34,446 nt of DNA from Thermoplasmata archaeon (GCA_030040915.1 JASHSI010000007.1:1-34446); one strand, 5' to 3'; counted from the first letter of the stretch, positions 1 through 8,725 are shown. Notes: generated from the sequence alone by a model not told the origin. Made by a program: numbers and translations.

Positions 1-360
1 GGGCGAGAGGACGGCCACGTTCAACGGTCGCCCGGAGAATCTCGGCGGACGCGACGGGAACGCCCCCGAACGAACGAGCCGAGCCCGAGGGCGAGCTCTC
101 CGAGGCCGATTCCGGCGAGGGGCCGGACGCAAGGTCGACTGGGAGGGTCCGGGGTTCGGGTCCGGGTCGCCCGCCGGTTCACGCCGCGAGTTCCCCACCG
201 ACCATTCGGCCACGGCGCGGTCGGATCGCCCCGCGGCCAGATCCCGTAGTAGAGCTCGCGGGCCCAGGACGCTCGGAGCGCGGGCCCGCCCTGACCGGGT
301 CGGTTGAAATAGGTCGATGCCCTGACCCGGCCGTCGATTCGTCGGCCACCGGGGAAGCGG
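1..360. other. No gene recognised upstream of the pilin
   Basis: I read all three forward frames and the minus-strand ORFs here. They give only Arg/Pro/Gly-rich low-complexity translations typical of random GC-rich DNA. A T-arm-like string near 151-163 (GGTTCGGGTCC) has no fitting tRNA stems. An A/T-richer patch near 304-312 (TTGAAATAG) could be a promoter element for the pilin gene at 361, but it lies about 50 bases before the start, further than most promoters in this window. Confidence 0.4.
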
Positions 361-900
361 ATGAACCGAGGACGCCCACGCCGCCGCGCGCCGAGCCGAA
401 GGGCCATCTCGGACATCATCGGCGAGCTCCTCGTGATTGGTTTCACCGTCACGCTCGCGGCCGTCCTGGTCGTCGTCGTCACGGGCCTCGTCCGCTCGCC
501 GGCCTCCCCGCCGATCGGCTCCGAGCTTGCGGCCACCGCGACGCCCGGAGGCACATCGGCTTCGAGCTCGGGCGGCTACGTCTACAACTTCACCCTCACG
601 TACGTCGGCTCCTCGGTGGAGGTCGGGGACCTGGGCTTCCAGGTCCATGGCGCCTCCGGAGCGATCGTCTCGATGGCCGGCGGTAGCGTGGCGATCGTGG
701 GGACAGCCCCCGGCGTCCTCGCCACGTATTCTTTCGTCACGATGAGCTGGCAGTCCGGGCTCTCCTCGAACCCGACGAGCGTGATGCTCTCGAGCGACGA
801 CTCGCTCAGCCTGACGAGCTCCGTCCCGCTGGACGGGGATCTGTTCGTCATCTTGGGCCAGCACGCCTTCGCGGGGCAGGTCACGGCCCTCATCGCCTGA
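361..900 (+). CDS. Archaeal type IV pilin-like secreted protein
   Basis: The product (179 aa) probably forms or decorates a surface pilus. A short, very basic leader (MNRGRPRRRAPSRR) is followed directly by AISDIIGELLVIGFTVTLAA and a hydrophobic stretch to about residue 45. This is the archaeal pilin/flagellin N-terminal layout, in which a prepilin peptidase cuts before the hydrophobic helix that builds the filament core. The rest is Ser/Thr/Gly/Val-rich and beta-like, as expected for an extracellular head domain, with no further membrane segment. It stands alone: no assembly ATPase or membrane platform gene is in the window, so a pilus subunit made elsewhere or a pseudopilin-like surface protein are both possible. 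It converges on the large propeller gene. Family assignment rests on the N-terminal motif only. Confidence 0.8.
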   Translation: MNRGRPRRRAPSRRAISDIIGELLVIGFTVTLAAVLVVVVTGLVRSPASPPIGSELAATATPGGTSASSSGGYVYNFTLTYVGSSVEVGDLGFQVHGASGAIVSMAGGSVAIVGTAPGVLATYSFVTMSWQSGLSSNPTSVMLSSDDSLSLTSSVPLDGDLFVILGQHAFAGQVTALIA

Positions 901-1036
901 GGGGCTGTCTCGATCGCTCGCTCTACGGGTCCTTTCGAGCGAAGGCGATCGGCGAACCCCTCCCGAACCCCAGCGATCCGGCGCCCTCCCGACCGATTCT
1001 CCCCCGGGAGGGCCGCGTGGTTTCCGCCTCGCGGCC

Positions 1037-4000
1037 TCACGCGGCGAGGACGCTCATCGTGCCGGCGTAGGCGTTCACCACGAACATCTCCCCGAGACCG
1101 CTGTCGTAGGCGAGCATGAACGGACCGTAGCCGACCGAGACGGTCGCGATGACCGTGTCCGATCGCTCGTCGATGACGCTCACCGACCCGGCGGATCCAA
1201 CGAAATTCGGGTCGGTATTGACCATGAACAGAAGGCCCTTGGCCGAGTCGTACGCGATTCCCGACGGGCCGGTTCCCACCGTCACGCCCGAACCCACGGT
1301 CGTCAGGGTTGCGTCGTCGATGACGGTCACCAGGGCCTGGTTGTTCACCGTGACGAACATCTCGCCGAAGGCGGCATCGTAGGCGATCCCCGCGGGGGAG
1401 GCGCCGGTCGGGAGGGAGACACTGCCGACCAGCGACAACGAGGCGCCACTCACGCTGTAGACCTCAATGATCGAGCTCGAGGGGCTTCCGACGAAGAGCT
1501 CGCTGAGCGCCGCATCGTAGGCGACGAAGGTGGAAGGGGCACCGACCGCCGTCTCCCCCACGGTGCCTATCGAGGAGGTGCTGAGCCACCCTATCCGGCT
1601 GGCCCCGGACTCCGCCACGTAGAAGTCCTGGGTAGTGGGATCGTAGGTGATGTTCTGCGGGGTTCCGGTCGTATAGAGGGTGGCGACCGCGCTGCTCGGG
1701 GAGGTCGCATCGAACAATTCAACGGTACCTGAGGCCGGACACGACACGGCGAGGTAGCCGTTTCCATCGGCGATCGCGTACGGCGAGGAAGGCAGAGATG
1801 ACACGGCTCCCATGAGGCCGAGCGTCGAGTCGGAGAAGATCGTCAGGGTATCGGCCCCCGGGTTCGTGACGTAGATCATCGACGAACCGGGGTCGTAGGC
1901 CGCTCCGAACGCCCCGAGGCCGGATGGGTTCGCGTTCGCGGTCACCTCGTCGACCGTCGAGGATGGTGCCGGGGGGATCCCGTTGGTGTCGGCGACCCAT
2001 ATCTCGTTCAGGGCCGTGTCGAAGGTCACCCCCTCTGCGCCGCTCGATGTCGAAGAGCTGAGCGAAACATGGAAGGCCGGCAGACCCGTGATGGGTGCCG
2101 TGTCGTTCACGAGGGTCAGATCGTCCACATACGTGCCGGTGCCCGTAACGGCAACCTGTCCTTGGCCCGCGTCGTACCAATCCCATTCGGGATCCGCGCC
2201 CACGGTGGCCGAACCGAGGGACGTGAACGCGGTCGTCGCAGCGTAGACCTGAACTGTCCCCGTACTAAATCCGACGCACGTGGGGAAGTTGCTGCAAATG
2301 GTGACCCAGATCTGCCCTTGACCCGAGTCGTACGCCACGCCCCACGGGTTCGAAACGGTGTACGGTGTGACGCTGTTCGAGAAAGAGGGGGCGAGGTCGA
2401 GGATCAGGTTCGCGGTGTTGGCAGAAATGTAGAGTTGTTGGCTGGAGGAATCATATGCGATGCCGAGCGTGGGGTGCCCGACGCTGATGGCCGTAGGCGT
2501 CGCGGCGTAGTTCGAGTCGGAGAGGGCGCACACGTCGTTCGAGGAGGCCATCGTGACGTAAACCTCGCTGTCGGCGCTGTCGTAGGCATCCTCCCACGGA
2601 TCGAGGCACGGCGCGGAGAGGGTTATCGTATCGATCACGTGATTGGCGTACGGCCCACTGTCGGCTATGACGTCGACGTTGTTCGTGTAATAGCAGACCA
2701 CCCAGATGGTGTTCGTGCCAAAGTCGTACGCCTCTCCAACCGGCTCGATGCATGAAGAGACCGTGTTTCCCGGAGGATACGACAATGTTGGGCTCGCCAC
2801 GTTGATCGTAGTCACCACCGAATTCACTCCCCCTGAGTTTAGGGTGGCCGGGTTTACCACGGTCACGCTATCGGGAGCCCCGTTGGCGGGGATGCTGTCG
2901 ACGTAGACGTAACCGTTCCCCGCGTCGTAGACGGCATCTTGGGGATTCTGCCCGACTCCCTCGGAGCCTACATCCGCGAACGTGTAGGAAGCCGGATTGA
3001 CGGTCCGCTCCACCTGGTACGGGGGTACGCTCGATGTGATCGTGTATGGTTGGAAGGCACTGTTCGTCCCGTCGGTGGCCGTGACGGTGTAGGGGCCGAT
3101 CGCTAGGTTCGGAACGACGAACGTGCAGGAGAAGCTTCCAACCGCCGAAGTGGGGCACATCGAAGGTGCGGTGCTCACGCCCGCTGAGCCGAACGTGATC
3201 GAGATGGCCGAAGTGGCAGCGAACCCGGTTCCGTTCGCGTACGTAACGGAGGCGACCGGGCCGCCAGTGGGCGTGAGTAGGAGGCTCGGGCCCACGGTGA
3301 AGCTCGCCGAGGCACTCAAAGTGCCGGTGGCCGCAGAGACGGTGTTCGGGCCCGCGGGGCTGGCGGGGAACGGGAACGTGCAGGAGAACACACCGGAGTT
3401 CGAGGCCTTGCACGGGTTCGGGGTCGTCGTGACCGGATTCCCCCCGACCGTGACGGTGACGGTCCCGCCCGCCAGGAAGCCCACCCCATCGGCCGTTACG
3501 GTCGTGCCTACGGTTCCGCCCGTAGGGTGGAGGGTGAGCACGCCGGTCACCGAGAAGGAGGTCGACGGCCCGCTGCCCGCCGGGAACACATCAACGCTCC
3601 CTCCCGAGGAGTCGGCTACGAAGACTTCGTTCGTTCCGGCATCGTAGGCCACGCCTTGCGCCCCGTCGCTCCCGGGCTCGTTGATCACGTTGATCTCATC
3701 CAGCGCCGAGTCGCCCAGAGCTCCGAGCGTCGAAGCTCCCGTGCTCGGCTCGAACAGATAGCCGGTGGACGGGTCGTACGCCAGTGATTCGGGTCCGCTA
3801 CCCACGGTGATGGAGGCCCAGGCGGTGTTGTTCGAATCGGAAATGACGCTGACCAGGCTCGTCCCAGAGTCCGCTACCCAGACTTCACCGCGCCCGCTGT
3901 CGTACGCGAGGCCCGCCGGGCTGGCCCCAACGTTCACCGTGGCGACGACCGTGTTGCTCGAGTCGGAGATCACCTTGACCTGGTTCGAGCTCGTGCTCAG

Positions 4001-5065
4001 GAGGGACACGAACACCTCGTTGGCCCCGGAGTCGTAGGCCAGGCCGTTCGGGTTCGACCCGGTGAACGCGACCGTGGCGACGACCGTGTTGCTCGAGTCG
4101 CTGATCACGCTCACGCTGTGGGAGTTGCTGTTGGCGACGAAGATCTCCCCCTTCCCGCTGTCGTAGGCCAACGCCACGGGATTGCTTCCAACCGTGACCG
4201 TTGCCACCACGGAGTTCGTCGCATCGTCGATGACGCTCACGGTGTCGGATATCAGGTTCGCGACGAAGACCTCTCCCTTGCCGGAATCGTAGACCGCGGC
4301 GGACGGGCTGCTGCCGACCCCTACGGTCGCGGTCACGGCGTTTGTGGAGTCGTCGATGACACTCACGCTGTTCGACCCCTGGTTCACGGCGAAAATCTCG
4401 CCCTTTCCCGGGTCGTAGGCGACACCGAGCGGGCTAGATCCAACAGTTATGGTTGCCAGTTGCGAGTTGGCCGGCATGTCGGTCGCGACAATCTGAACGG
4501 GGCCCCCCGGGAGCGGAGGGATCGTGAACGAGCATGGTTTCCCGGTCGTTCCAGGGAAGGCGCCGGTGCCATCCGTCGCGCAATTGGAGGAAACCGAAGC
4601 ACCGCCCACGGTGAAGCTAATCGGGGAGTTCGGGATGAAACCGGTGCCAGCTGCGGAAACGGACGTACCCGATGGCCCACTCGACGGCGACGTCGAAAAG
4701 GAGGCCGAGGACCCGGCGACCGAGAGGTGAGGGTTCCCAACCCCCTGAGGGAGTCGCACTGCCGGGCCATGAGGGGGGGAGGCGACGAGCGGCCCCAGGG
4801 AGGCGAACATGGGCGCGAGCAAGGTCGCTGCCAGGATCCCCCACAATAGGACCCCGCGCCACGGCGAACCGGCCAGGGCCCCACGTCGACTCCCAAACGT
4901 CCCCCAGGTCCTACGCCCGTGGGATCCGCAGGCATCCCCTCGGGAGGCCGGGGGCGTAACGGTTCGGTCTCCGACGGGCGAGGTGCCGAGCTTCCCACGG
5001 GTGAGAGCGGTTTGGAGACCGGTCGTAGCATTCTTTGGCAACAGAACAGTGCGAGCCTGCTGCAT
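1037..5065 (-). CDS. Giant secreted YVTN beta-propeller / Ig-like surface protein
   Basis: This 1342-residue protein is predicted to be extracellular and S-layer- or adhesion-related. A hydrophobic signal-like segment lies at about residues 71-92 (GVLLWGILAATLLAPMFASL), after an unusually long basic N-region. A first Ig/IPT-like module (about 124-190) is followed by many blades with the recurring core 'AYDSGKGEIFVAN...VSVIDD' (about 200-500). Two more Ig-like modules with 'TPTGGPV' and 'GVGFLAGG' signatures lie at about 510-690, and a second propeller array runs to the C terminus (GEMFVVNAYAGTMSVLAA). I see no C-terminal membrane anchor. A TATA-like box (GGATTATGAA, minus strand) centred about 25 bases before the ATG supports this start and a leaderless mRNA. 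The binding partner is unknown. The 821-residue protein at 25898 shares the propeller type. Confidence 0.85.
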   Translation of the reverse strand: MQQARTVLLPKNATTGLQTALTRGKLGTSPVGDRTVTPPASRGDACGSHGRRTWGTFGSRRGALAGSPWRGVLLWGILAATLLAPMFASLGPLVASPPHGPAVRLPQGVGNPHLSVAGSSASFSTSPSSGPSGTSVSAAGTGFIPNSPISFTVGGASVSSNCATDGTGAFPGTTGKPCSFTIPPLPGGPVQIVATDMPANSQLATITVGSSPLGVAYDPGKGEIFAVNQGSNSVSVIDDSTNAVTATVGVGSSPSAAVYDSGKGEVFVANLISDTVSVIDDATNSVVATVTVGSNPVALAYDSGKGEIFVANSNSHSVSVISDSSNTVVATVAFTGSNPNGLAYDSGANEVFVSLLSTSSNQVKVISDSSNTVVATVNVGASPAGLAYDSGRGEVWVADSGTSLVSVISDSNNTAWASITVGSGPESLAYDPSTGYLFEPSTGASTLGALGDSALDEINVINEPGSDGAQGVAYDAGTNEVFVADSSGGSVDVFPAGSGPSTSFSVTGVLTLHPTGGTVGTTVTADGVGFLAGGTVTVTVGGNPVTTTPNPCKASNSGVFSCTFPFPASPAGPNTVSAATGTLSASASFTVGPSLLLTPTGGPVASVTYANGTGFAATSAISITFGSAGVSTAPSMCPTSAVGSFSCTFVVPNLAIGPYTVTATDGTNSAFQPYTITSSVPPYQVERTVNPASYTFADVGSEGVGQNPQDAVYDAGNGYVYVDSIPANGAPDSVTVVNPATLNSGGVNSVVTTINVASPTLSYPPGNTVSSCIEPVGEAYDFGTNTIWVVCYYTNNVDVIADSGPYANHVIDTITLSAPCLDPWEDAYDSADSEVYVTMASSNDVCALSDSNYAATPTAISVGHPTLGIAYDSSSQQLYISANTANLILDLAPSFSNSVTPYTVSNPWGVAYDSGQGQIWVTICSNFPTCVGFSTGTVQVYAATTAFTSLGSATVGADPEWDWYDAGQGQVAVTGTGTYVDDLTLVNDTAPITGLPAFHVSLSSSTSSGAEGVTFDTALNEIWVADTNGIPPAPSSTVDEVTANANPSGLGAFGAAYDPGSSMIYVTNPGADTLTIFSDSTLGLMGAVSSLPSSPYAIADGNGYLAVSCPASGTVELFDATSPSSAVATLYTTGTPQNITYDPTTQDFYVAESGASRIGWLSTSSIGTVGETAVGAPSTFVAYDAALSELFVGSPSSSIIEVYSVSGASLSLVGSVSLPTGASPAGIAYDAAFGEMFVTVNNQALVTVIDDATLTTVGSGVTVGTGPSGIAYDSAKGLLFMVNTDPNFVGSAGSVSVIDERSDTVIATVSVGYGPFMLAYDSGLGEMFVVNAYAGTMSVLAA

Positions 5066-5083
5066 GACCGCGGGTAGCCCTTA

Positions 5084-5094
5084 GTTCATAATCC
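5084..5094 (-). promoter_or_regulatory. TATA-like box of the giant propeller gene
   Basis: On the minus strand the sequence reads GGATTATGAA. Its centre lies about 25 bases upstream of the ATG at 5065, the spacing expected for archaeal leaderless transcription. The assignment rests on spacing and base composition only. Confidence 0.5.
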
Positions 5095-5281
5095 GTCTAC
5101 CTCCGGCTCAATCAGTATCTGCGTTCAGGAGCTTGGCTCAGTCGCCGTTCGACACGGGGCCCTTTCGAGATCTCACGCCAGGCGCTGGTCACCGCGAATG
5201 CGCCCAGCCGTGGCGCGACGAATAATTTGCTGTTGGAACCGGCGATCGTTTCCCGAGGAGTTCGGTCGATGCACCGGCTAG

Positions 5282-5629
5282 TTACGGCGGGGCCGGGATG
5301 CCATCGAGGCACGATATGGTCGCATTCACCAGCCGGTCCGCATGCTGTCCCCCGGCCGTAAGCCGCACCAGGTGACCCCCTCGCTCGTCGTCGACCAGAT
5401 CCACGAGGTGACGTTCCTTGAGAAGTTCGAGATATCCCTCGAACTGCCAATAGTTGAGGCGTGCGAGGCATTGCAAATGCGTCGGCCGCACCGGGCCCTG
5501 ACTGACGAGGACGTGGAGGATCCGGCTGACCACGTAAACGTCGGGTCGAGTCCTTGGCTGGGTCGCCCATCGGCCGTTGCCGTTCGCCTTGCGCGACGCT
5601 TCAGGGCGACCGGCCATCGTGCCCCCCAT
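5282..5629 (-). CDS. Winged-helix transcriptional regulator (paralogue 1 of 3)
   Basis: This 115-residue predicted DNA-binding protein has an N-terminal basic tail (1-28) followed by one winged helix: helix 'DVYVVSRILHVLVSQGPV', the HTH segment 'RPTHLQCLARLNYWQFEGYLELL', then a wing 'LVDLVDDERGGHLVRLT'. The HTH segment matches the regulators at 21804 ('RPTQLQRSSDVNYERLKRYLDLF') and 24530 ('CPTKLQRASGLNYTRLSRYLKLL'), so the three are paralogues. This is the small archaeal winged-helix type (HTH_45-like, assigned from the pattern). The start could be Met1 or Met5. An AAATTG patch about 30 bases upstream fits the first. It lies head-to-tail behind the giant propeller gene on the same strand, about 215 bases apart, so it may regulate that gene. 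No ligand-binding domain is present. Confidence 0.75.
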   Translation of the reverse strand: MGGTMAGRPEASRKANGNGRWATQPRTRPDVYVVSRILHVLVSQGPVRPTHLQCLARLNYWQFEGYLELLKERHLVDLVDDERGGHLVRLTAGGQHADRLVNATISCLDGIPAPP

Positions 5630-5781
5630 CCCCGTGATAAGCCGCCTTGTCCTGCAATTTCCGCACCCCCTCCATTTTTCCCACCTTCACCGGCGGCTCG
5701 GCCGCCCACGGCTTCGGTCGCCATCATCCCGGTTCCGGAAAGTTCGAGCCCCCGTCGCGGGGCGAACGACGGATGACGTCC

Positions 5782-5788
5782 CTATATC
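5782..5788 (+). promoter_or_regulatory. TATA-like box (CTATATC)
   Basis: CTATATC stands out in a GC-rich context. Its centre is 27 bases upstream of the ATG at 5812, the spacing seen at the better-supported leaderless starts in this window. Confidence 0.4.
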
Positions 5789-5811
5789 CGGCTGAACGGG
5801 AAAGGCGCCCG

Positions 5812-6000
5812 ATGGCAATCCTGGTTCAGCGCACGCCTGGACCGCGGACTCAATCTCTTCCATCCCGGCCCCCGGGGAACGGGCAGCGACCACTTTCCAC
5901 GATGCGCATCGGCCGTGAGTCCTGCGACGTGGACCCGACGGGCAAGACGCCCCGGCCCCCGCATCCTCGCACGCCCAACGCGGGCATGTGCGGCACGTAG
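5812..6000 (+). CDS. Candidate small protein, unknown
   Basis: A 62-codon frame starts ATG GCA ATC and ends TAG. It is part of a longer track ORF (5647..6000) whose upstream half looks random. The product is Pro/Arg/Thr-rich with two cysteines (ESCDVD and AGMCGT) and no membrane segment or recognised domain. The only positive evidence is the TATA-like box at leaderless spacing. It may equally be a chance frame in noncoding DNA or an untranslated RNA driven by that box. Confidence 0.25.
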   Translation: MAILVQRTPGPRTQSLPSRPPGNGQRPLSTMRIGRESCDVDPTGKTPRPPHPRTPNAGMCGT

Positions 6001-6386
6001 GCACGATGCGTCATAACGCTGACGCGCGCATCGCATCTGATCGGATCTCCTTTCGAGGACGAGGGGCCGCGGATATCGGCGCGGCGTCGTGTGGGACGGG
6101 AGGCTGCTCGAGCATCAATGGGCAGGGTGGGCCGAGAAGGAGACCTAGGTGGGAAGCCGGGCGTGGATGATCCGATCGGGACCTACTAGACCGGATTGGC
6201 CCGGCCGTTCCTCGACCGCGTCGCGACGGTCAGAGGTGCGCCGGTCGTTCGGCCCAGGAGTTGGTCTGCTACCGCCAGTGAAGGTCGTTCCTAGCGTGAT
6301 CGAGGGCGTTCCCGCAGTGTCCCCGGATCGTCTCGCCGAGGCACCCTGGGCTCTACGAATGGGATCCGGTGAGGAGAGGGCGCCCG

Positions 6387-6989
6387 CTACGCGCTCGATT
6401 CGTTCGAAGGCCGCTCGTGGGGCCTCGGCATGCGGGCCAAGGCCCGGGCCCCGTAGACGGCCGACTTCGGTGGCGGCCAGCGTCCGTGGAGCACGCGCCG
6501 GTCGATCCAGAACGTCGTCGGCGGCTCGACGTTCATCTGCCAGAGCATTGCCTCCACCTCCCCAAGATGGAGAAGGTGCTCGGTCACGCACTGGGCGAGC
6601 GCGGAGTCGCGGGTGAGTCGGAGCGGGTACTTTCGCGAGGCGACCCACACCGCGGGTTTCGCGAGCTCCCTCGGGTTGTTCCACTGGCGGAACCGTCGCT
6701 CCCCCATCGCGCGCACCTCCTTGAGCCGTCGGCGGACCGACGCGATCGAGGTGTACTGGTCCTTCGGGATTCGCATGACCTCCCGCATCCATGGGGTCGG
6801 GCGACCTTCGCAGAACTCGGTCACGTGCTGCTCCTCGACGTAGGCGAGGTGGAGGAAGATGTCCCGGAAGGAAAGCATGCTCACTTCGCGGTTCCGGGTG
6901 AACTCCTTCCGGCCGAGTTTCGCCGTCCGCTCGAAGAAATCCTCGCGGAGCTCGTGGACGAACTCCATGAGGTCGATGGTGCTCACCAT
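6387..6989 (-). CDS. DinB-like four-helix-bundle protein
   Basis: This 200-residue protein has the DinB/YfiT-like pattern. Helix 1 is 'MEFVHELREDFFERTAKLG'. Helix 2 carries 'SFRDIFLHLAYVEEQHVTEF', with a His where the family places its first metal ligand. A last helix 'CVTEHLLHLGEVEAML' carries the second His pair. Family members include metal-dependent thiol transferases and damage-inducible proteins of unknown activity, so the reaction cannot be named. I chose the ATG at 6989 (MVSTIDLMEF) because homology-like sequence starts there. The longer 409-aa track ORF continues into unrelated Arg/Pro/Gly-rich sequence antisense-like to the VOC gene. It follows the VOC gene by 89 bases on the same strand and could share its transcript. 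The C-terminal 35 residues are Arg/Pro-rich and probably disordered. Confidence 0.7.
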   Translation of the reverse strand: MVSTIDLMEFVHELREDFFERTAKLGRKEFTRNREVSMLSFRDIFLHLAYVEEQHVTEFCEGRPTPWMREVMRIPKDQYTSIASVRRRLKEVRAMGERRFRQWNNPRELAKPAVWVASRKYPLRLTRDSALAQCVTEHLLHLGEVEAMLWQMNVEPPTTFWIDRRVLHGRWPPPKSAVYGARALARMPRPHERPSNESSA

Positions 6990-7078
6990 CGGGCCGCTCC
7001 CCTGGCCACCGTACCGACGCCGGGCCGATCCGCCAAGGAGGGGACACGCCGACGGGAGATCCTCGGAAGCGCGTTCGC

Positions 7079-7537
7079 CTACCGCCGGCCCTTTCGGGCG
7101 TGACCCTTGCGCGCGGCCGCCTTCTTGGCGGGCTTCGCTTTGCGTGGGGAGGGGCGGCGCGCGGGGCGCATCGGCGCCGACGGCTGCCAGAGCGCGAGGA
7201 CGTTCCCCTCGGGGTCCGCGCCGATGAAGCTCCATCCCATCTTCGGGACCTCCTGCTTCCCGACGACCTGGCTCCCCCCGGCGGAAAGGAACCGCTCGAT
7301 CGCCGAGTCGATGTCCTCCACCCCGACGAAGTTCCTCGGCCGGTCGTCCGGGCCCATCCGCCGGTACATGCCGCCGCCGAGGCTCTTGCCCATCGGGCCG
7401 GTCGAGATCATCCAGTACTCCATCCCCGGCATGCCGGAGTCCTGGAACTTCCATCCGAAGCAGGCCGAATAGAAGCTGCGCATTCGCGCGACGTCGCTCG
7501 CCGGGATCTCGAAGTGGACGATCGTTTGGGTCGCCAT
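7079..7537 (-). CDS. VOC (glyoxalase/bleomycin-resistance-like) protein
   Basis: The protein has 152 residues. Residues 1-120 form a VOC fold: 'IVHFEIPASDVARMRSFYSACFGWKF' opens the first beta-alpha-beta-beta-beta unit, and 'FVGVEDIDSAIERFLSAGG..VVGKQEVPKMGWSFIGADPEGNVLALWQ' closes the second. His8 and the late acidic region (DPEGN) are candidate metal ligands as in the superfamily, whose members act as lyases, dioxygenases or binding proteins. The substrate cannot be told. The last 30 residues are a Lys/Arg/Ala tail (KAKPAKKAAARKGHARKGRR) resembling nucleic-acid-binding tails, which is unusual for the family. The ATG at 7537 is preferred over an in-frame ATG 30 bases upstream because a TATA-like CTTTATCG lies at 7570-7577, too close to the earlier one. 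Confidence 0.85.
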   Translation of the reverse strand: MATQTIVHFEIPASDVARMRSFYSACFGWKFQDSGMPGMEYWMISTGPMGKSLGGGMYRRMGPDDRPRNFVGVEDIDSAIERFLSAGGSQVVGKQEVPKMGWSFIGADPEGNVLALWQPSAPMRPARRPSPRKAKPAKKAAARKGHARKGRR

Positions 7538-7716
7538 GGGTCCTCGTGCGCGGGCAAGGCGGTTCATTCGATAAAGGGCGGGGGTGGACCCCTTGGGCCA
7601 TGGCACGTTCGACCACCCCCGGGAGGTGGATCGCCCACGAGTGCGAAGGCCCCGGGGCCAGCGTGCAAGGAGCGGCTGGACCCTCTCTCGAACCTCGGCG
7701 ACCCGTTCGTTCGGAG

Positions 7717-7938
7717 CTACGCCCGTGGGTCCTCCTCGAAGAGGAGCAGGTGGCAGGCCCGGCAGCGCCACGCCGGAAAGTTCTGGATGGTCGTGATCAC
7801 CGTCCGGCCGATGGTCTCGCCCTGGAGCCCCCATCGGCCGGCCTCGTTCTCCCAGGCGAGCTTCCCGTTCGTCCCGAGCGTCCCCCCTTCCATGGGTTGT
7901 CGGCAGCGGGGACAGCTCGGGCTGGACGTGCCGGCCAT
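7717..7938 (-). CDS. Small zinc-ribbon protein
   Basis: This 73-residue protein has two cysteine knuckles, CPRC near residues 9-12 and CRAC near 60-63, which would bind one zinc. Between them lies a hydrophobic/aromatic stretch ending 'TVITTIQNFPAW' and after them 'HLLLFEED'. The arrangement resembles short stand-alone zinc-ribbon proteins of unknown function (DUF6487-like, tentative). The ATG at 7938 is favoured because a TATA-like TTTAC at about 7965 lies 27 bases upstream, giving a leaderless start. The longer track ORF upstream is low-complexity. The role is unknown. Such ribbons usually mediate protein or nucleic acid contacts. Confidence 0.65.
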   Translation of the reverse strand: MAGTSSPSCPRCRQPMEGGTLGTNGKLAWENEAGRWGLQGETIGRTVITTIQNFPAWRCRACHLLLFEEDPRA

Positions 7939-8284
7939 CCGTTGGGGCAGTGATGGGACCAGGTAAACGTTCGGGGGCAGCGCCGTTTCGGGGATACCGG
8001 CCCGGGTTCGGGTGGACCCGACCACCCTGGGAGTCCCGCGCGGAGCTCGAGCGCAATTCCGGGATTCCCTCAACCGCCGAGGCACGTCCGGAGACGGGGG
8101 CTTGGCGGAGGCCCTGCCAAGGCCTGAGCGGCGGGAGAGCGTTGCCGCGCCGAGCTCCCAAGGGAACCGCCCCCCGTCGTCACCGGAGTCCAAGACCGGA
8201 GCTGCGGCCGGCTCCGGCCTCGTCCGGTCCTCGGCGTTGGCCGCCTGACCCGGGTCCGTTTCCTGCCGTGAACGAGCCGCCCTA
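7939..8284. other. Intergenic, apart from a TATA-like element
   Basis: This stretch holds the probable TATA-like element (minus-strand GTTTACC, about 7963-7968) of the zinc-ribbon gene. The open frames on both strands are Arg/Pro/Ser-rich without recognisable domains. Nothing else was seen. Confidence 0.4.
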
Positions 8285-8725
8285 CTACTTCGAGCCCCGG
8301 TGGAACGCCTTGATCCCGGCCGAATCCTCGGTGTAGGCCATCTCCCACGCGCCCCGGACCATCGCCTCGAGCTGGGCGGGGGGCACGCCGGCCGCTTGCA
8401 TCTCCCCGTAGACCGAGACCTCGGTTTGGTGCCCGTGCGGAGTGTATACGGTGAACATCTTCGAGCCGGTCATCGGCCCCTCGATCGCCTCGGCGACCAT
8501 CCCGAGCGGGGGGAACACCGTGATCCGGTTCGCGACCTTCACCCAGTTGCCATTGACGTTCTGCTCCCAGGAGACGACGAACGACGAGTCCGTGAGCGGC
8601 TTCATGGCCCGGTTTCGAGACCCTTGGTGGGCGTTCCCATGGGCGTCGGGGCTCTGAAGGTATTTCCAGACGATCTCTAGCGGGGCGTCGAACTTGCTCC
8701 CTTCTTGGTCGTTGATCCGGGCCAT
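8285..8725 (-). CDS. SRPBCC/START-like ligand-binding fold protein
   Basis: The product (146 aa) has the pattern of a helix-grip small-molecule-binding or cyclase/AHSA1-like fold. It opens with a beta strand and 'FDAPLEIVWKYLQSPDAHGNAH', then has alternating beta strands ('SFVVSWEQNVNGNWVKVANRITVFPPLG', 'SKMFTVYTPHGHQTEVSVYGEM'). It ends with a long amphipathic helix ('AQLEAMVRGAWEMAYTEDSAGIKAF') that would close the cavity. The ligand is unknown. The ATG at 8725 (MARINDQEG) is chosen because the fold begins there. The track ORF extends 20 codons further without domain support. No clear TATA box was seen upstream. It heads the minus-strand series of small single-domain proteins, but gaps of over 300 bases argue against one operon. 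Confidence 0.7.
   Translation of the reverse strand: MARINDQEGSKFDAPLEIVWKYLQSPDAHGNAHQGSRNRAMKPLTDSSFVVSWEQNVNGNWVKVANRITVFPPLGMVAEAIEGPMTGSKMFTVYTPHGHQTEVSVYGEMQAAGVPPAQLEAMVRGAWEMAYTEDSAGIKAFHRGSK

Larger units (their letters stand above)
5630..6386. other. Poorly coding gap between regulator and DinB-like gene
   Basis: No frame gives a recognisable protein over these roughly 760 bases. Both strands carry only Arg/Pro/Ser-rich open frames. The only signal I can support is a TATA-like box at 5782-5788 with a 62-codon frame at the correct spacing, listed separately. I saw no tRNA-like cloverleaf and no direct repeats. Confidence 0.5.

Noticed and set aside
79-180. tRNA-like elements (a GAGC...GCTC D-arm-like stem and GGTTCGGGTCC)
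   Set aside because: The T-loop lacks the near-universal A58 equivalent, there is no matching anticodon stem, and the acceptor ends do not pair.
1037-5065. Internal DNA repeats as a possible CRISPR or tandem-repeat array
   Set aside because: The recurring strings (for example TCGTAGG at blade ends) are protein-repeat codons spaced by blade length and diverged, with no identical repeats or unique spacers.
6145-7047. 300-aa minus-strand ORF over the DinB-like gene
   Set aside because: It is another frame on the same strand. The 6387..6989 frame has the helices and His positions of DinB-like proteins, while this one is Arg/Pro/Gly-rich.
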